DNA of 64,000 bases from Azoarcus_F sp036734105 (lineage in GTDB: Bacteria > Pseudomonadota > Gammaproteobacteria > Burkholderiales > Rhodocyclaceae): positions 54,952 to 118,951 of the forward strand of contig DAIMZH010000004.1 of the NCBI GenBank assembly GCA_036734105.1, in the 5' to 3' direction. The notes below the pieces were generated by a model that saw only the letters and a program-made list of their open reading frames with translations, ran no database searches and had not been told where the DNA came from. Shown here one piece after another: positions 44,480 to 54,340 of the stretch (the stretch's first letter is position 1; every line of letters starts with the position of its first letter). The position numbers and the translations under genes are program-made.

Positions 44480-45172
44480 TTACCACACAGCGTCAAGCGC
44501 CACTACCAATCTGGGGACTTGCTCCGGCCTGAGCATGGGCGAACGGTGAATCGCGCCGCCCTGTGTATTGCCCTGCCACAAGGTCCCCTTGAGCAAGAGC
44601 ACATCAAACGCTTGCGCCCCGGCGACACCGTCCGACGCCAGAATCAGCCCGGAGTCGTCGTCTGACAGACCACCCGCCGCGCCCAGGCGACTGCGGTCAG
44701 CGGCCCGCGACAACAGCCATTCGGTGCCAGGACCCCGGTAGGTACAAACCATGCGTATGCCTGTGCGGTCGACATGAAAACGCGGACACATTGCACCGTG
44801 AAGATACTCAAGCCGCAGTCCCACGCGGGGGCAGCCGAGCAGATCGGCATACACCTCGACCAGAAAAGCCATGTCCTGACGCAATGGGGCAAGCTGAGGA
44901 ACAAATAGCGGCAAAGCCTCTGCCACCGCTTCCGTTTCAACCACCACCCTGAAACCCGTGCGAAGCGCACCGCTTGCAATGACTGCATCAAGCGCCTGCG
45001 CAACGTCACTTGCCATGCCTCTGCGCCACTGAAGAATCTGGCAGGCGGGCTCGAAGATGGAGATCACCCCGGCCACGTCGTCGGTGCTGATCAACTCCTG
45101 CGTTGCAGTCGCCGCGTCTGCGGATGTAACCGCAGGCGACGTCCTGATTGCCATGTCCGAGCATTTTGTCAT
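44480..45172 (-). CDS. DUF1826 protein
   Basis: About 230 residues. The DUF1826 core is CPRFHVDRTGIRMVCTYRGP, with conserved Cys, His and Asp, plus SDDDSGLILASDG and IHRSPM near the end. In other bacteria DUF1826 genes often sit with zinc-starvation genes, so a metal-related role is plausible but unproven. Starts at 45172 (AAGGGACA upstream) and 45154 are both possible. The upstream region has two palindromes. Confidence 0.8.
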   Translation of the reverse strand: MTKCSDMAIRTSPAVTSADAATATQELISTDDVAGVISIFEPACQILQWRRGMASDVAQALDAVIASGALRTGFRVVVETEAVAEALPLFVPQLAPLRQDMAFLVEVYADLLGCPRVGLRLEYLHGAMCPRFHVDRTGIRMVCTYRGPGTEWLLSRAADRSRLGAAGGLSDDDSGLILASDGVAGAQAFDVLLLKGTLWQGNTQGGAIHRSPMLRPEQVPRLVVALDAVW

Positions 45173-45208
45173 GTTTGCGCTTGTCCCTTACAATTACCTT
45201 CAATCCAT

Positions 45209-45237
45209 TAACGTACGTTATATCATTGCATTGATAT
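45209..45237. promoter_or_regulatory. Two adjacent palindromes upstream of the DUF1826 gene
   Basis: TAACGTACGTTA (45209-45220) is a perfect 12-bp palindrome. It abuts ATATCA-TTGCAT-TGATAT (45220-45237). They lie 37-65 bp before the DUF1826 start. A Zur-type metal regulator is a candidate, since its sites are AT-rich with GTTATA arms, but the match is incomplete. Confidence 0.4.
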
Positions 45238-45419
45238 TTTACAAGTCCTTCCCTTTACGCCCAATCAGATCACCTGCCCATCGCAGCGGCTTTCCGGGAT
45301 AATGCGGCAATGCACAACACCAGAATAATGCGCTGCGTTCATCGCGCCAGCAGCATCAACCGGTCACCGATTCGCTCATCCGTGCGGAGTTGCGGCAACT
45401 CGCCTTGTGCTTCAGCTAG

Positions 45420-46352
45420 ATGGGTCGTGACAGTGTGATGCCGACGCTAGGTCATGCCCTCGCTGCGTCACTGATACTGTTTTTGCTTGGTTGGCTTTTC
45501 CGCACTGCCGTACGACGCAGTCTTGCACCGGCGCGCGTGCCATATACGCAAACGCCACATGATCTCGGCCTGAGCTTTCAGAACTGCCGGATACCGACAG
45601 AAAATGGAAAACAACTGGCCGGCTGGTTCATCCCGTTCGTCCGGCCCTCGGACGACCCCGCGCCTGCAGTGTTAATCTTGCACGGATGGGGCGGAAACGC
45701 GGCGGTGATGCTGCCGCTGGCTCCTGCACTGCATGCGGCTGGTTACACGCTGTTGCTGATCGATGCCCGCTGTCATGGTCATAGCGATGAAGACGATTTC
45801 GTGTCGTTACCACGTTTTGCAGAGGATGCCAGTGTCGCCATGCAATGGCTGATCAGTCAGCCCGGTGTGGATTGTTCGCGCGTTGCATTGATTGGCCACT
45901 CTGTGGGTGCAGGCGCGGTGTTGCTGGCTGCATCAAGACGCACTGACATTGGGGCGGTGGTCAGCCTGGCTGCGTTTTCTCACCCCGAAACCATCATGCG
46001 CAGTTTTCTCGCGCACAAGCATGTGCCATTCATCCCGTTTGGCTGGATGGTTTTGCGCTATGTCGAGCATGTCATCGGGCACCGCTTTGACGACATCGCA
46101 CCAGTCAATACGATTGCGCAGGTGCACTGCCCGACCTTGCTGATACACGGCGCGGATGATCACACTGTGCCGCCAACCGAGGCCAAACGCATATACGCGG
46201 GACGCAGCGCAGATCACGTTAAGTTGAGAATCGTCGCTGGCGGCCACGACGATTTTGGCTCACCCGATGAAGTGGCCGAAGAGGTCTTGGTGCTTGTCGA
46301 GTTCCTGCGTATTGCCCTGTCGGTATGCCACACCACTATGGAGGGTTGCTGA
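45420..46352 (+). CDS. Alpha/beta hydrolase, membrane-anchored
   Basis: 310 residues. An N-terminal helix (LGHALAASLILFLLGWLF) probably anchors it. The fold follows with oxyanion motif LILHGWGGNA, nucleophile GHSVGAGA, acid Asp in HGADDHTVP and His in AGGHDDFGS. The substrate is unknown; the layout resembles BAAT/prolyl-oligopeptidase-like esterases. ATG 45420 is used; ATG 45438 would leave the helix intact. Neither has a strong ribosome site. Confidence 0.85.
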   Translation: MGRDSVMPTLGHALAASLILFLLGWLFRTAVRRSLAPARVPYTQTPHDLGLSFQNCRIPTENGKQLAGWFIPFVRPSDDPAPAVLILHGWGGNAAVMLPLAPALHAAGYTLLLIDARCHGHSDEDDFVSLPRFAEDASVAMQWLISQPGVDCSRVALIGHSVGAGAVLLAASRRTDIGAVVSLAAFSHPETIMRSFLAHKHVPFIPFGWMVLRYVEHVIGHRFDDIAPVNTIAQVHCPTLLIHGADDHTVPPTEAKRIYAGRSADHVKLRIVAGGHDDFGSPDEVAEEVLVLVEFLRIALSVCHTTMEGC

Positions 46353-46481
46353 CACACCGGGAATATTGCTCAAACGCAACTTTTTTCAAAAAAACAAGGC
46401 TCAAAGTCTTGAACCACACCCCTGACTGTGCGACATTTCGCCCCTATTGATTCCCCAAACCAGCCGACCTGGAGTAGCCTG

Positions 46482-47588
46482 ATGAGTCACCTCAAGCAGT
46501 TCTTTCGACTGAGCATTTTAGCCACCGTGGGCATTGCGACTGCGGCGCTTGCCCAGGAACCGCCACGCGTGCATTTCTACAACTGGAGCGACTACATCGC
46601 GGAAGACACCTTGCCCAGCTTCACCCAGGACACCGGCATTGCGGTTACCTATGACGTGTATGACAGCAATGAGGTGCTGGAGGCCCGGCTGTTTGCTGGC
46701 AACTCGGGTTTCGACATCGTAGTGCCAACCAGTACCCACATTGCACGTCACATCAATGCTGGCATCTACCGCGAAATCGACCGTAGCAAGATCCCCAACT
46801 ACGATTCGCTGGACCCGACCATCATGCGTCTGGTAGCGCAGGTCGACCCCGGCAACAAATACGGTATACCTTACATGTGGGGCACCACAGGCATCGGCTA
46901 CAACGTGGCCAAGATCAAGGAAGCCTTTGGCGAAGACGCGCCAATCGACTCATGGGATCTGGTGCTCAAGCCCGAAAACATCGCCAAGTTGGCCAGTTGT
47001 GGCGTGGCATTTCTGGACGCACCCACCGAGATATTCCCCACCGTGCTCAACTATCTGGGCATGGATCCGACCAGCACCACGCCAGGCGACTATTCTGGCG
47101 CAGCGCTCGATCACCTGATGAAACTGCGCCCGCACATCGCCTACTTCCACTCCTCGCGCTTCATCACCGAGTTGGCCAATGGCGACATCTGCGCGGTAGT
47201 CGGTTGGTCCGGTGACATTTTGCAGGCACGCGACCGCGCCGAAGAGGCCGGCAACAATGTCGAAATCGCTTATTACATCCCCAAGGAAGGCGCCCATTTG
47301 TGGGTGGACATCATGGCCATTCCCAAGGATGCCAAGCACCCGGACAATGCCCATCGCTTGATCAGCTATCTGCTGTCGCCTGAGAACATGGCCGGCATCA
47401 CCAACTATGTGGCCTATGCCAACCCGGTTCCCGCCTCCAAGTCCATGGTGGATGAGTCCATCACCAACGACGTAGGCATATACCCATCGGACGAAGTCAT
47501 GGAAAAGCTGTTTACCGTCGGCGATCTACCGCAAAACGTGCATCGTGCCATGACCCGTGCGTGGACCCGCGTGCGCACTGGCCGCTGA
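46482..47588 (+). CDS. potF: Polyamine ABC transporter periplasmic binding protein
   Basis: 368 residues. A signal peptide ends AALAQ. The mature start VHFYNWSDYIAEDTLPSF is typical of PotF/PotD putrescine or spermidine binders. MWGTTGIGYN and GWSGDILQA contribute to the ligand cleft. GGAG precedes ATG 46482. A terminator separates it from the ATPase and permease genes, which suggests the binding protein is made in excess. Confidence 0.94.
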   Translation: MSHLKQFFRLSILATVGIATAALAQEPPRVHFYNWSDYIAEDTLPSFTQDTGIAVTYDVYDSNEVLEARLFAGNSGFDIVVPTSTHIARHINAGIYREIDRSKIPNYDSLDPTIMRLVAQVDPGNKYGIPYMWGTTGIGYNVAKIKEAFGEDAPIDSWDLVLKPENIAKLASCGVAFLDAPTEIFPTVLNYLGMDPTSTTPGDYSGAALDHLMKLRPHIAYFHSSRFITELANGDICAVVGWSGDILQARDRAEEAGNNVEIAYYIPKEGAHLWVDIMAIPKDAKHPDNAHRLISYLLSPENMAGITNYVAYANPVPASKSMVDESITNDVGIYPSDEVMEKLFTVGDLPQNVHRAMTRAWTRVRTGR

Positions 47589-47641
47589 CGCTCGGTATTC
47601 GAGAGCGAACGCAAAAGCTATGACGACCTGCTGCATTCAAG

Positions 47642-47670
47642 GCCCTGCCCGACAACGGCAGGGCTTTTTT
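47642..47670 (+). terminator. Terminator after potF
   Basis: GCCCTGCC (47642-47649) pairs with GGCAGGGC (47657-47664), followed by six T. It probably attenuates transcription into the downstream transporter genes. Confidence 0.85.
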
Positions 47671-47774
47671 CACATGTTCAGGCTATGACTGCACGCGTGC
47701 TCCATCCCTCGGCTGGCGGTCACATCAAGCCAAAACCCTGATCGACATTCTCTTTTTCGTGGAATTTGCAAGTC

Positions 47775-48914
47775 ATGGAAGCAGCCAAGCCTGTCACTCC
47801 GCAGCCGCACAAAGCCGATAGCACTGGCGAGGCTTTTCTGGAAATCCGCAACATCGTCAAGCAATTCGATTCGGTGGCGGCGGTTGACGACATCAGCCTG
47901 ACCATCAAACGCGGTGAAATCTTCGCACTACTGGGTGCATCCGGTTGCGGAAAGTCCACCCTGCTGCGCATGCTGGCCGGCTTTGAGCAACCGAGCCGGG
48001 GCGAGATTCTGCTGGATGGCGTAAACATCGTGGATGTCCCACCTTACGACCGACCAATCAACATGATGTTTCAATCCTACGCGCTGTTTCCACATATGTC
48101 GGTATTTGACAACGTGGCCTTCGGCCTCAAACAGGACAAGATCCCCAAGACCGAGATTGCCGATCGTGTCGAGCACATGCTGTCGCTGGTGCATATGGCG
48201 GAGTATGGCAAGCGCAAGCCGCATCAACTCTCTGGCGGCCAACGTCAGCGTGTGGCGCTGGCGCGCAGCCTGGCCAAGCGCCCCAAACTCTTGTTGCTTG
48301 ATGAGCCAATGGGGGCGCTGGACAAGAAGCTGCGCGAAGAGATGCAGCTTGAGCTGGTCAACATCATCGAACAAGTTGGCGTTACCTGTGTAATGGTGAC
48401 CCATGATCAGGAAGAGGCCATGACCATGGCCGGGCGCATTGCCATCATGAACAGGGGAAGACTGGTTCAGGTGGGTGAGCCGCATGATGTGTACGAATAT
48501 CCCAACTGCCGCTACAGCGCAGGCTTCATTGGCTCGGTCAACCTGCTAGACGGGGAGGTGGTCGAAAACGAGTCGGATCACGCCTTGATACAGTGCACCG
48601 ACATGCCACAACCCATGCGGGTTGACCATGGTATCGAGACCGCCATCGGCATGCAGGTCACGGTGGCGCTGCGCCCCGAAAAAATTCACTTGGTGAGCGC
48701 CGATGAAGGCCGGAACGCCAACACCGCCGTGGGCGAGGTCGAAGAAATCGCCTATCTCGGGGATGTGTCGATCTACCATGTACGACTGAAAGGGGGACAC
48801 AAGCTGCTGGTGACCCTGCCCAACATGAACCGCTCGCGCAACAGCGGTCCAACCTGGGGCGACACGGTGCATTTGCGATGGGAACCCGACAGTTGCTCGG
48901 TGCTGCTGAGCTGA
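47775..48914 (+). CDS. potG: Polyamine ABC transporter ATP-binding protein
   Basis: 379 residues. Walker A is GASGCGKST, the signature is LSGGQRQRVALARSLA, and Walker B is LLLLDEPMGALD. A C-terminal TOBE domain ends the protein. It powers uptake with PotH and PotI. ATG 47775 is chosen over TTG 47766. potH follows after 13 bp. Confidence 0.95.
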   Translation: MEAAKPVTPQPHKADSTGEAFLEIRNIVKQFDSVAAVDDISLTIKRGEIFALLGASGCGKSTLLRMLAGFEQPSRGEILLDGVNIVDVPPYDRPINMMFQSYALFPHMSVFDNVAFGLKQDKIPKTEIADRVEHMLSLVHMAEYGKRKPHQLSGGQRQRVALARSLAKRPKLLLLDEPMGALDKKLREEMQLELVNIIEQVGVTCVMVTHDQEEAMTMAGRIAIMNRGRLVQVGEPHDVYEYPNCRYSAGFIGSVNLLDGEVVENESDHALIQCTDMPQPMRVDHGIETAIGMQVTVALRPEKIHLVSADEGRNANTAVGEVEEIAYLGDVSIYHVRLKGGHKLLVTLPNMNRSRNSGPTWGDTVHLRWEPDSCSVLLS

Positions 48915-48927
48915 CAAGGAGGCTGAC

Positions 48928-49818
48928 ATGCGACTCCCAAGAATCAGCGGACGCGGACTGGTTATCGCCCTGCCCTTCGCATGGCTGACCCTATTCTTTC
49001 TGGTGCCTTTTCTGATCGTTTTCAAGATCAGCTTCTCCGAGGCCATGGTGGCACTTCCGCCCTATGCCGACGTGTGGCGCTGGGCCGACAACCAGCTCGA
49101 AATACTGCTCAACTTCAACAACTACATCATGCTGTTTACCGACAGCATGTATCTGCACGCCTATATCAGCTCACTCAGAGTGGCGCTGATATCGACCCTG
49201 ATCTGCCTGCTGATCGGTTTTCCGCTGGCCTGGGCCATCGTGCATTCCCCCCCTTCCACCCGCATCATCCTGCTGATGCTCATCATTCTGCCATCCTGGA
49301 CCTCGTTCCTGATCCGCGTATACGCATGGATGGGCATTCTCAGCAACACTGGTCTGCTCAACAATGCCTTGCTCAGCATCGGGCTGATCGACCAGCCACT
49401 GCAAATCCTCAACACCGACTATGCGGTGTATATCGGCATTGTCTATGCTTATCTGCCATTCATGGTGCTACCGATCTACACCGCCTTGATGCGCTTGGAC
49501 TACTCTCTGATCGAGGCGGCCTCAGACCTCGGCTCACCGCCCTGGAAGACGCTGTTCACCATCACCATTCCACTCACCAAGGCCGGCATCATCGCAGGCT
49601 GCATGCTGGTGTTCATTCCGGCGGTAGGCGAGTTCGTCATCCCCGAGCTGCTCGGTGGTCCGGACACGCTGCTGATTGGCCGGGTGTTGTGGCAGGAGTT
49701 CTTCAACAACCGTGACTGGCCAGTGGCTGCGGCACTGGCTGCCAGCATGCTGTTGTTGTTGATGGCACCGATCATGTGGTTCCACCGCTACCAGCGCAGT
49801 CAGATGGAGAGTCAATAA
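48928..49818 (+). CDS. potH: Polyamine ABC transporter permease PotH
   Basis: 296 residues with six membrane helices. The EAA loop reads EAASDLGSPPWKTLFTITIP, the contact to the ATPase. AAGGAGG precedes the ATG. Its stop overlaps the start of potI by one base (TAATG). Confidence 0.95.
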   Translation: MRLPRISGRGLVIALPFAWLTLFFLVPFLIVFKISFSEAMVALPPYADVWRWADNQLEILLNFNNYIMLFTDSMYLHAYISSLRVALISTLICLLIGFPLAWAIVHSPPSTRIILLMLIILPSWTSFLIRVYAWMGILSNTGLLNNALLSIGLIDQPLQILNTDYAVYIGIVYAYLPFMVLPIYTALMRLDYSLIEAASDLGSPPWKTLFTITIPLTKAGIIAGCMLVFIPAVGEFVIPELLGGPDTLLIGRVLWQEFFNNRDWPVAAALAASMLLLLMAPIMWFHRYQRSQMESQ

Positions 49819-50660
49819 TGCAGGATATCCCCGCCAGCCGTTCCTGGGTGCGGCGCCTCATCCTGATCCTTGGCCTCGGGTTTCTTTACATCCCGATGCT
49901 CATCCTGGTCATCTACTCGTTCAACAGCTCGCGGCTGGTGACCGTGTGGGCAGGTTGGTCCACGCACTGGTATGGCGAGTTATTCCGCGACGAAGCCATC
50001 ATTCAGGCGGTGCTGCTCAGCCTGACCATTGCTTTCATGGCCGCCACCATGGCAGTGTTGCTTGGCACCATTGCCGCCTTCGTGCTCACCCGTTTCGGGC
50101 GCTTTCGCGGCGAAAACGGCTTTGCCTTCATGATCACCGCCCCGCTGGTCATGCCGGAGGTCATCACCGGCTTGTCGCTGTTGCTGCTGTTTGTCGCACT
50201 GGGGCAACTCATAGGCTGGCCGACCACGCGCGGCATGAGCACGATCTGGATCGCGCATGTCACCTTCTGCTCGGCTTACGTGGCGGTGGTAGTGAGCTCC
50301 CGGCTGCGCGAACTGGAAAAGTCGCTGGAAGAGGCTGCCATGGACCTGGGCGCCCGACCACTCAAGGTGTTCTTCGTGATCACCTTGCCGCTGATCGCGC
50401 CTGCCATCATCGCTGGCTGGCTGCTGGCCTTCACCTTGTCACTGGACGACCTGGTGATCGCCAGCTTCGTCTCTGGGCCCAGCGCCACCACCCTGCCCAT
50501 GGTGGTGTTTTCCAGCGTCCGGCTGGGGGTCAGCCCCAAGATCAACGCGCTGGCCACCATCATCATAGTCACCGTGTCCATCATTACCTTCATTGGCTGG
50601 TGGTTGATGGCCCGTGCCGAAAGACGCCGCGCGCAGGAGCGAAAGCTGCTCAAGCAGTAA
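49818..50660 (+). CDS. potI: Polyamine ABC transporter permease PotI
   Basis: 280 residues with six membrane helices (LILILGLGFLYIPMLILVIY first). The EAA loop is EEAAMDLGARPLKVFFVITL. The ATG at 49818 overlaps the potH stop. It completes a potFGHI set. Confidence 0.95.
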   Translation: MQDIPASRSWVRRLILILGLGFLYIPMLILVIYSFNSSRLVTVWAGWSTHWYGELFRDEAIIQAVLLSLTIAFMAATMAVLLGTIAAFVLTRFGRFRGENGFAFMITAPLVMPEVITGLSLLLLFVALGQLIGWPTTRGMSTIWIAHVTFCSAYVAVVVSSRLRELEKSLEEAAMDLGARPLKVFFVITLPLIAPAIIAGWLLAFTLSLDDLVIASFVSGPSATTLPMVVFSSVRLGVSPKINALATIIIVTVSIITFIGWWLMARAERRRAQERKLLKQ

Positions 50661-50711
50661 TCCGCAAACCGGCCGCGCAGTGCCGCAAGACACTGCGCGG
50701 TCGGCGCACCT

Positions 50712-52871
50712 TCAGGGCGCCACTTCGGAGATGTACACCGAGGAACCCGTGGTGTCAACAGCCAAAGTACCCACCCACAAGGCGTAGCGACCGGACTGCG
50801 GCGCAGTAAAGCTCAAGGCCGGGTTCAGACCACGACCGGGAGCATCATCATTGCACTGCCAACTGCCGTCAGGCATGCGCATGATCAGCGTGATGTCGTC
50901 ATCGGCCTCGGCATACACGTGCAACGACATGCCGCCCGCCCGGTATTCAAAAGCTACATCAGGCTGGCTGGCATTGACATGACCAATACAGTCAACGCCC
51001 AACTCACCGGTCAGCAAGGTCGAACCGCCGGCTCCCACTGAAACCTCCTGCGGGTCGGGTTCAAATTCAGCCCGCAAGCGCAGCTCACCAAACAAGGCTT
51101 CGGCTGCATGTTCAAGTTCTTCAGGGGCCGCAGCCGACATGCTCGGTGCCGGTTCTCCGTCAAACAATCCGCCTAACATGCCCAGCATCTGAAGCCAGTT
51201 CATGTCCGGCATGGCTTCGCCGTTGATCAAAAGCACGCCATTTGCAAACGACGCAGTGGACACAAAGTGCTCGCCGTCATCGCGCAGCATGGGCTGAACC
51301 GATAGCTCGGACACCATCTGTTCCAGGCGCAATGCCTGCTCGACCTCACGCTGAGTCACAGTCAGGGTCTGTCCGGCTTCATTCGCCTCCACCTCGACAC
51401 TGATGCGTGCCAACTCGCGCAAGGCAGTCTTGCTGATCGACACCCCGGCATCTAGCTGCAAGCGCTCGATCAGGTCAAAAATGTTGTCGATGTCCACACT
51501 GTCGTTGCCGTTGAAACTCAGTCTCACGCTCAAGGCCAATTCATCCTGCGTGCTAAAGCTCAAGGCCAGCGGATCGACTGCCAGCGAAGGCTGACCTGAC
51601 AGAATGCGCTGAGCCCCGACACGCAGCGCATCTAGCACCTCCGGACGCTGTATGGCAGTTTCGTCATAGCCAAGCAGCTCCAGCACGGGAACCAACGCGT
51701 CCAACGCAGCGCCGTCAAAACCATTGGCCGCCAAACGCAAGCGCTGCTTGCCCAAGGGGATTTTGTTAAACGCGGCCGAAGCCAGTTCGATGCCCATCTC
51801 CTGGTCGACCGCGCCAGCGTTGTTCACCGCGTTGGATGTCAGCGACAGTTTGCCCAGATCCAGCGCCACCTCATCGGCCTCGAACAGCACGCTATCCACA
51901 GTCAGCTGCGCACTACCGAGCCAGATGTTTGGCCAATGACGAATTGCATCGCCCGATGACTGTATGGACCCGATGACAAGCTCGCCGTCGTCAGCGCCTG
52001 CAGTCAGCCCATCGATCGTGACGCTGCCTTTCAGGGTCTGACGCAAGTTGCCATCATCAGCGGCTCTGGCGCCCAGCTCGGCCCTCACTCGAACCGCAGC
52101 GAGTACCATCTCGACAGCGTCCTGACGACTCCGGAGCGAGAATTGCCCAAGACCTCCCGCGGCCCAGCCGTGCCACTGCCCACCCTGCCTGTTCAGATCA
52201 CCGGCGACGCTCACCCCCTTGAGCGAGCCGTGCTCGTCGGGATCCGTTGCAGTGTGCAATGACAACTCATCCAGTCCAATCGAATAGCTGATCCGCGATA
52301 AATCGGATGACAAACCCGCCTGCCCCCTCAAACCACTGAAAACCAGATCGACAGGCGCGCCTTCTCCCTCGGGAATCATCTTTCCCTGGTAGTCGGTGCC
52401 ATTGAACTGCAGCGCCACCTGACGAGACAGGTTCATGTCTGCCTGCACCTCTACCAGCAGACGCTGCCCGGGATAATTGGGCAACGCCTTGCGCCACGCA
52501 TCCGGCAGCGCCAAGCCTCCCTCGGCCATGGCCAGCCCGAAGCCGTCGCCCAGCCACGGGCCATGTCGTACATCCAGGCTGCCAGTCAGCCGCACGCCAT
52601 CACCGAGCAGATCACCGAGCGCGTCGCGCAGATCAGCATAGGCCGGGTCCGCAATGAGCGGGCGCACCAGCAGATCGTAATCAACCCGCCCGTCAAACAG
52701 CCTTCGGTCGTAAGACAGCTTGAGAACCTGTACCGAATCCAGCTTGGCCAGCGAACTCTCGAAGGTCTTCACCTCTTCAGCCACCACGCCACCAATCAGG
52801 TGGCTACTGACCACAAACCCACCACCGGCAAGCGCAGCCAGCACGGCAACCGAAAGCAATGTTCTTTTCAT
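50712..52871 (-). CDS. DUF945 (YdgA-like) protein with an added C-terminal beta domain
   Basis: 719 residues from ATG 52871. A signal anchor (LLSVAVLAALAGGGFVV) is followed by the long YdgA/DUF945 region (about 30-600), with VLKLSYDRRLFDGRVDYDL at the start. The last 110 residues, from about VGAGGSTLLTGELGVDCIGH to the end, look like a separate beta-sandwich resembling bacterial pre-peptidase C-terminal domains (FTAPQSGRYALWVGT). YdgA proteins normally end before this. Function unknown, probably periplasmic or envelope-linked. Confidence 0.75.
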   Translation of the reverse strand: MKRTLLSVAVLAALAGGGFVVSSHLIGGVVAEEVKTFESSLAKLDSVQVLKLSYDRRLFDGRVDYDLLVRPLIADPAYADLRDALGDLLGDGVRLTGSLDVRHGPWLGDGFGLAMAEGGLALPDAWRKALPNYPGQRLLVEVQADMNLSRQVALQFNGTDYQGKMIPEGEGAPVDLVFSGLRGQAGLSSDLSRISYSIGLDELSLHTATDPDEHGSLKGVSVAGDLNRQGGQWHGWAAGGLGQFSLRSRQDAVEMVLAAVRVRAELGARAADDGNLRQTLKGSVTIDGLTAGADDGELVIGSIQSSGDAIRHWPNIWLGSAQLTVDSVLFEADEVALDLGKLSLTSNAVNNAGAVDQEMGIELASAAFNKIPLGKQRLRLAANGFDGAALDALVPVLELLGYDETAIQRPEVLDALRVGAQRILSGQPSLAVDPLALSFSTQDELALSVRLSFNGNDSVDIDNIFDLIERLQLDAGVSISKTALRELARISVEVEANEAGQTLTVTQREVEQALRLEQMVSELSVQPMLRDDGEHFVSTASFANGVLLINGEAMPDMNWLQMLGMLGGLFDGEPAPSMSAAAPEELEHAAEALFGELRLRAEFEPDPQEVSVGAGGSTLLTGELGVDCIGHVNASQPDVAFEYRAGGMSLHVYAEADDDITLIMRMPDGSWQCNDDAPGRGLNPALSFTAPQSGRYALWVGTLAVDTTGSSVYISEVAP

Positions 52872-53080
52872 GACAAAAGCGCACTCGCAAACAAAACGAT
52901 CACGATAGCACCGGCCTGACCGGAAAGCACGCGCTGGGGTATGATCAAGGGGCTGCAATCGGAAATCGGCCGTTTTACCGGTGGCAAACCGTGTCAAGAA
53001 GGTCAATCAGCGTCAGCGCATGGCGCTTCCTGCGGTTCATTTCATATAACTTCGCTTTTCAGCTTCAGTTTTCAATCGGC

Positions 53081-54280
53081 ATGACTACTGCAAACAAACC
53101 CCTCGCTGGCGTCAAGGTGATAGAACTAGGGACCCTGATCGCCGGCCCTTTCGCGTCCCGCATCCTCGCCGAGTTCGGTGCCGAGGTGATCAAGATCGAA
53201 TCACCCGACGGTGGCGACCCCTTGCGCAAATGGCGCAAGCTCTACCAGGGCACCTCACTGTGGTGGTTTGTTCAGGCACGCAACAAACGCTCGGTAACAG
53301 TCAATCTAAAACACCCCAACGGCCTTGAGATTGTGCGCAAGCTGATTGCCGAAGCCGACATCGTGGTCGAAAACTTTCGCCCGGGGGTACTAGAAAAGCT
53401 TGGGCTGGGTTGGGACACGCTGTCCGCCCTCAATCCCGGACTGGTGATGTTACGACTCTCAGGGTTTGGCCAGACCGGGCCGATGGCTGGCCAACCCGGC
53501 TTTGGTGCGATAGGCGAATCCATGGGCGGACTACGCTATGTCACCGGCTTTGCAGACCGGCCCCCGGTCAAGACCGGCATCTCCATCGGCGACTCCATCG
53601 CAGCCTTGTGGGGCGTGATTGGGGCGCTGATGGCCTTGCGTCATCGCGAAGTCAACAATGGCAAGGGCCAGGTGGTCGATGTCGCCTTGTATGAAGCCGT
53701 GTTTTCGATGATGGAGTCGCTGGTGCCGGAGTTCGATGTGTTCGGCTTCGTACGTGAGCGTACCGGCAACATCATGCCGGGCATTACGCCATCCAACACC
53801 CACACCACGCGCGACGGCAAGCATATTGCCATTGGCGCCAATGGCGATGCCATCTTCCGCCGTCTGATGCTGGCAATGAAGCGCCCTGACCTCGCCAACG
53901 ACGCGACACTGGCCGACAACGCCGGGCGTGACGCCCGGCGCGACGAGATCTACGCCCTGATCGACACCTGGGTCGCCAGCCAGGACGAAACAGACGCGCT
54001 AGCCGCACTCGGTGAGGCAGAAGTGCCTGCATCAAGAATTTACTCAGTTGCCGACATGTTTGCCGACCCGCAGTTTGCCGCCAGGCAGATGCTGGAAATG
54101 ATCAAGCTGCCTGATGGCAAACTCTGCCGTATTCCCGGCATCGTGCCCAAGCTCTCCGAAACCCCGGGCAGCACCGAATGGGCCGGGCCTGCGCTGGGAG
54201 AGCACACTGACGAGGTGTTGGGCGCTCTTGGCTACACGGCTAGCGAGCTCGCAACCTTACGCACTGCTGGCGCCATCTGA
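53081..54280 (+). CDS. CaiB/BaiF family CoA transferase
   Basis: 399 residues of class III CoA transferases. The N-terminus LAGVKVIELGTLIAGPFASR, the Asp-containing GQVVDVALYEAVF (catalytic Asp) and RLSGFGQTGP are family hallmarks. They move CoA between organic acids; the substrate is not evident. ATG 53081 is the likely start, though no strong ribosome site is seen. It converges with the gene at 54341. Confidence 0.92.
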   Translation: MTTANKPLAGVKVIELGTLIAGPFASRILAEFGAEVIKIESPDGGDPLRKWRKLYQGTSLWWFVQARNKRSVTVNLKHPNGLEIVRKLIAEADIVVENFRPGVLEKLGLGWDTLSALNPGLVMLRLSGFGQTGPMAGQPGFGAIGESMGGLRYVTGFADRPPVKTGISIGDSIAALWGVIGALMALRHREVNNGKGQVVDVALYEAVFSMMESLVPEFDVFGFVRERTGNIMPGITPSNTHTTRDGKHIAIGANGDAIFRRLMLAMKRPDLANDATLADNAGRDARRDEIYALIDTWVASQDETDALAALGEAEVPASRIYSVADMFADPQFAARQMLEMIKLPDGKLCRIPGIVPKLSETPGSTEWAGPALGEHTDEVLGALGYTASELATLRTAGAI

Positions 54281-54340
54281 CAACAAGGTGGGCCTGCATT
54301 TGAGGACAGCGCAGGCGCCACTGTTCAGCGTGCTTACACG

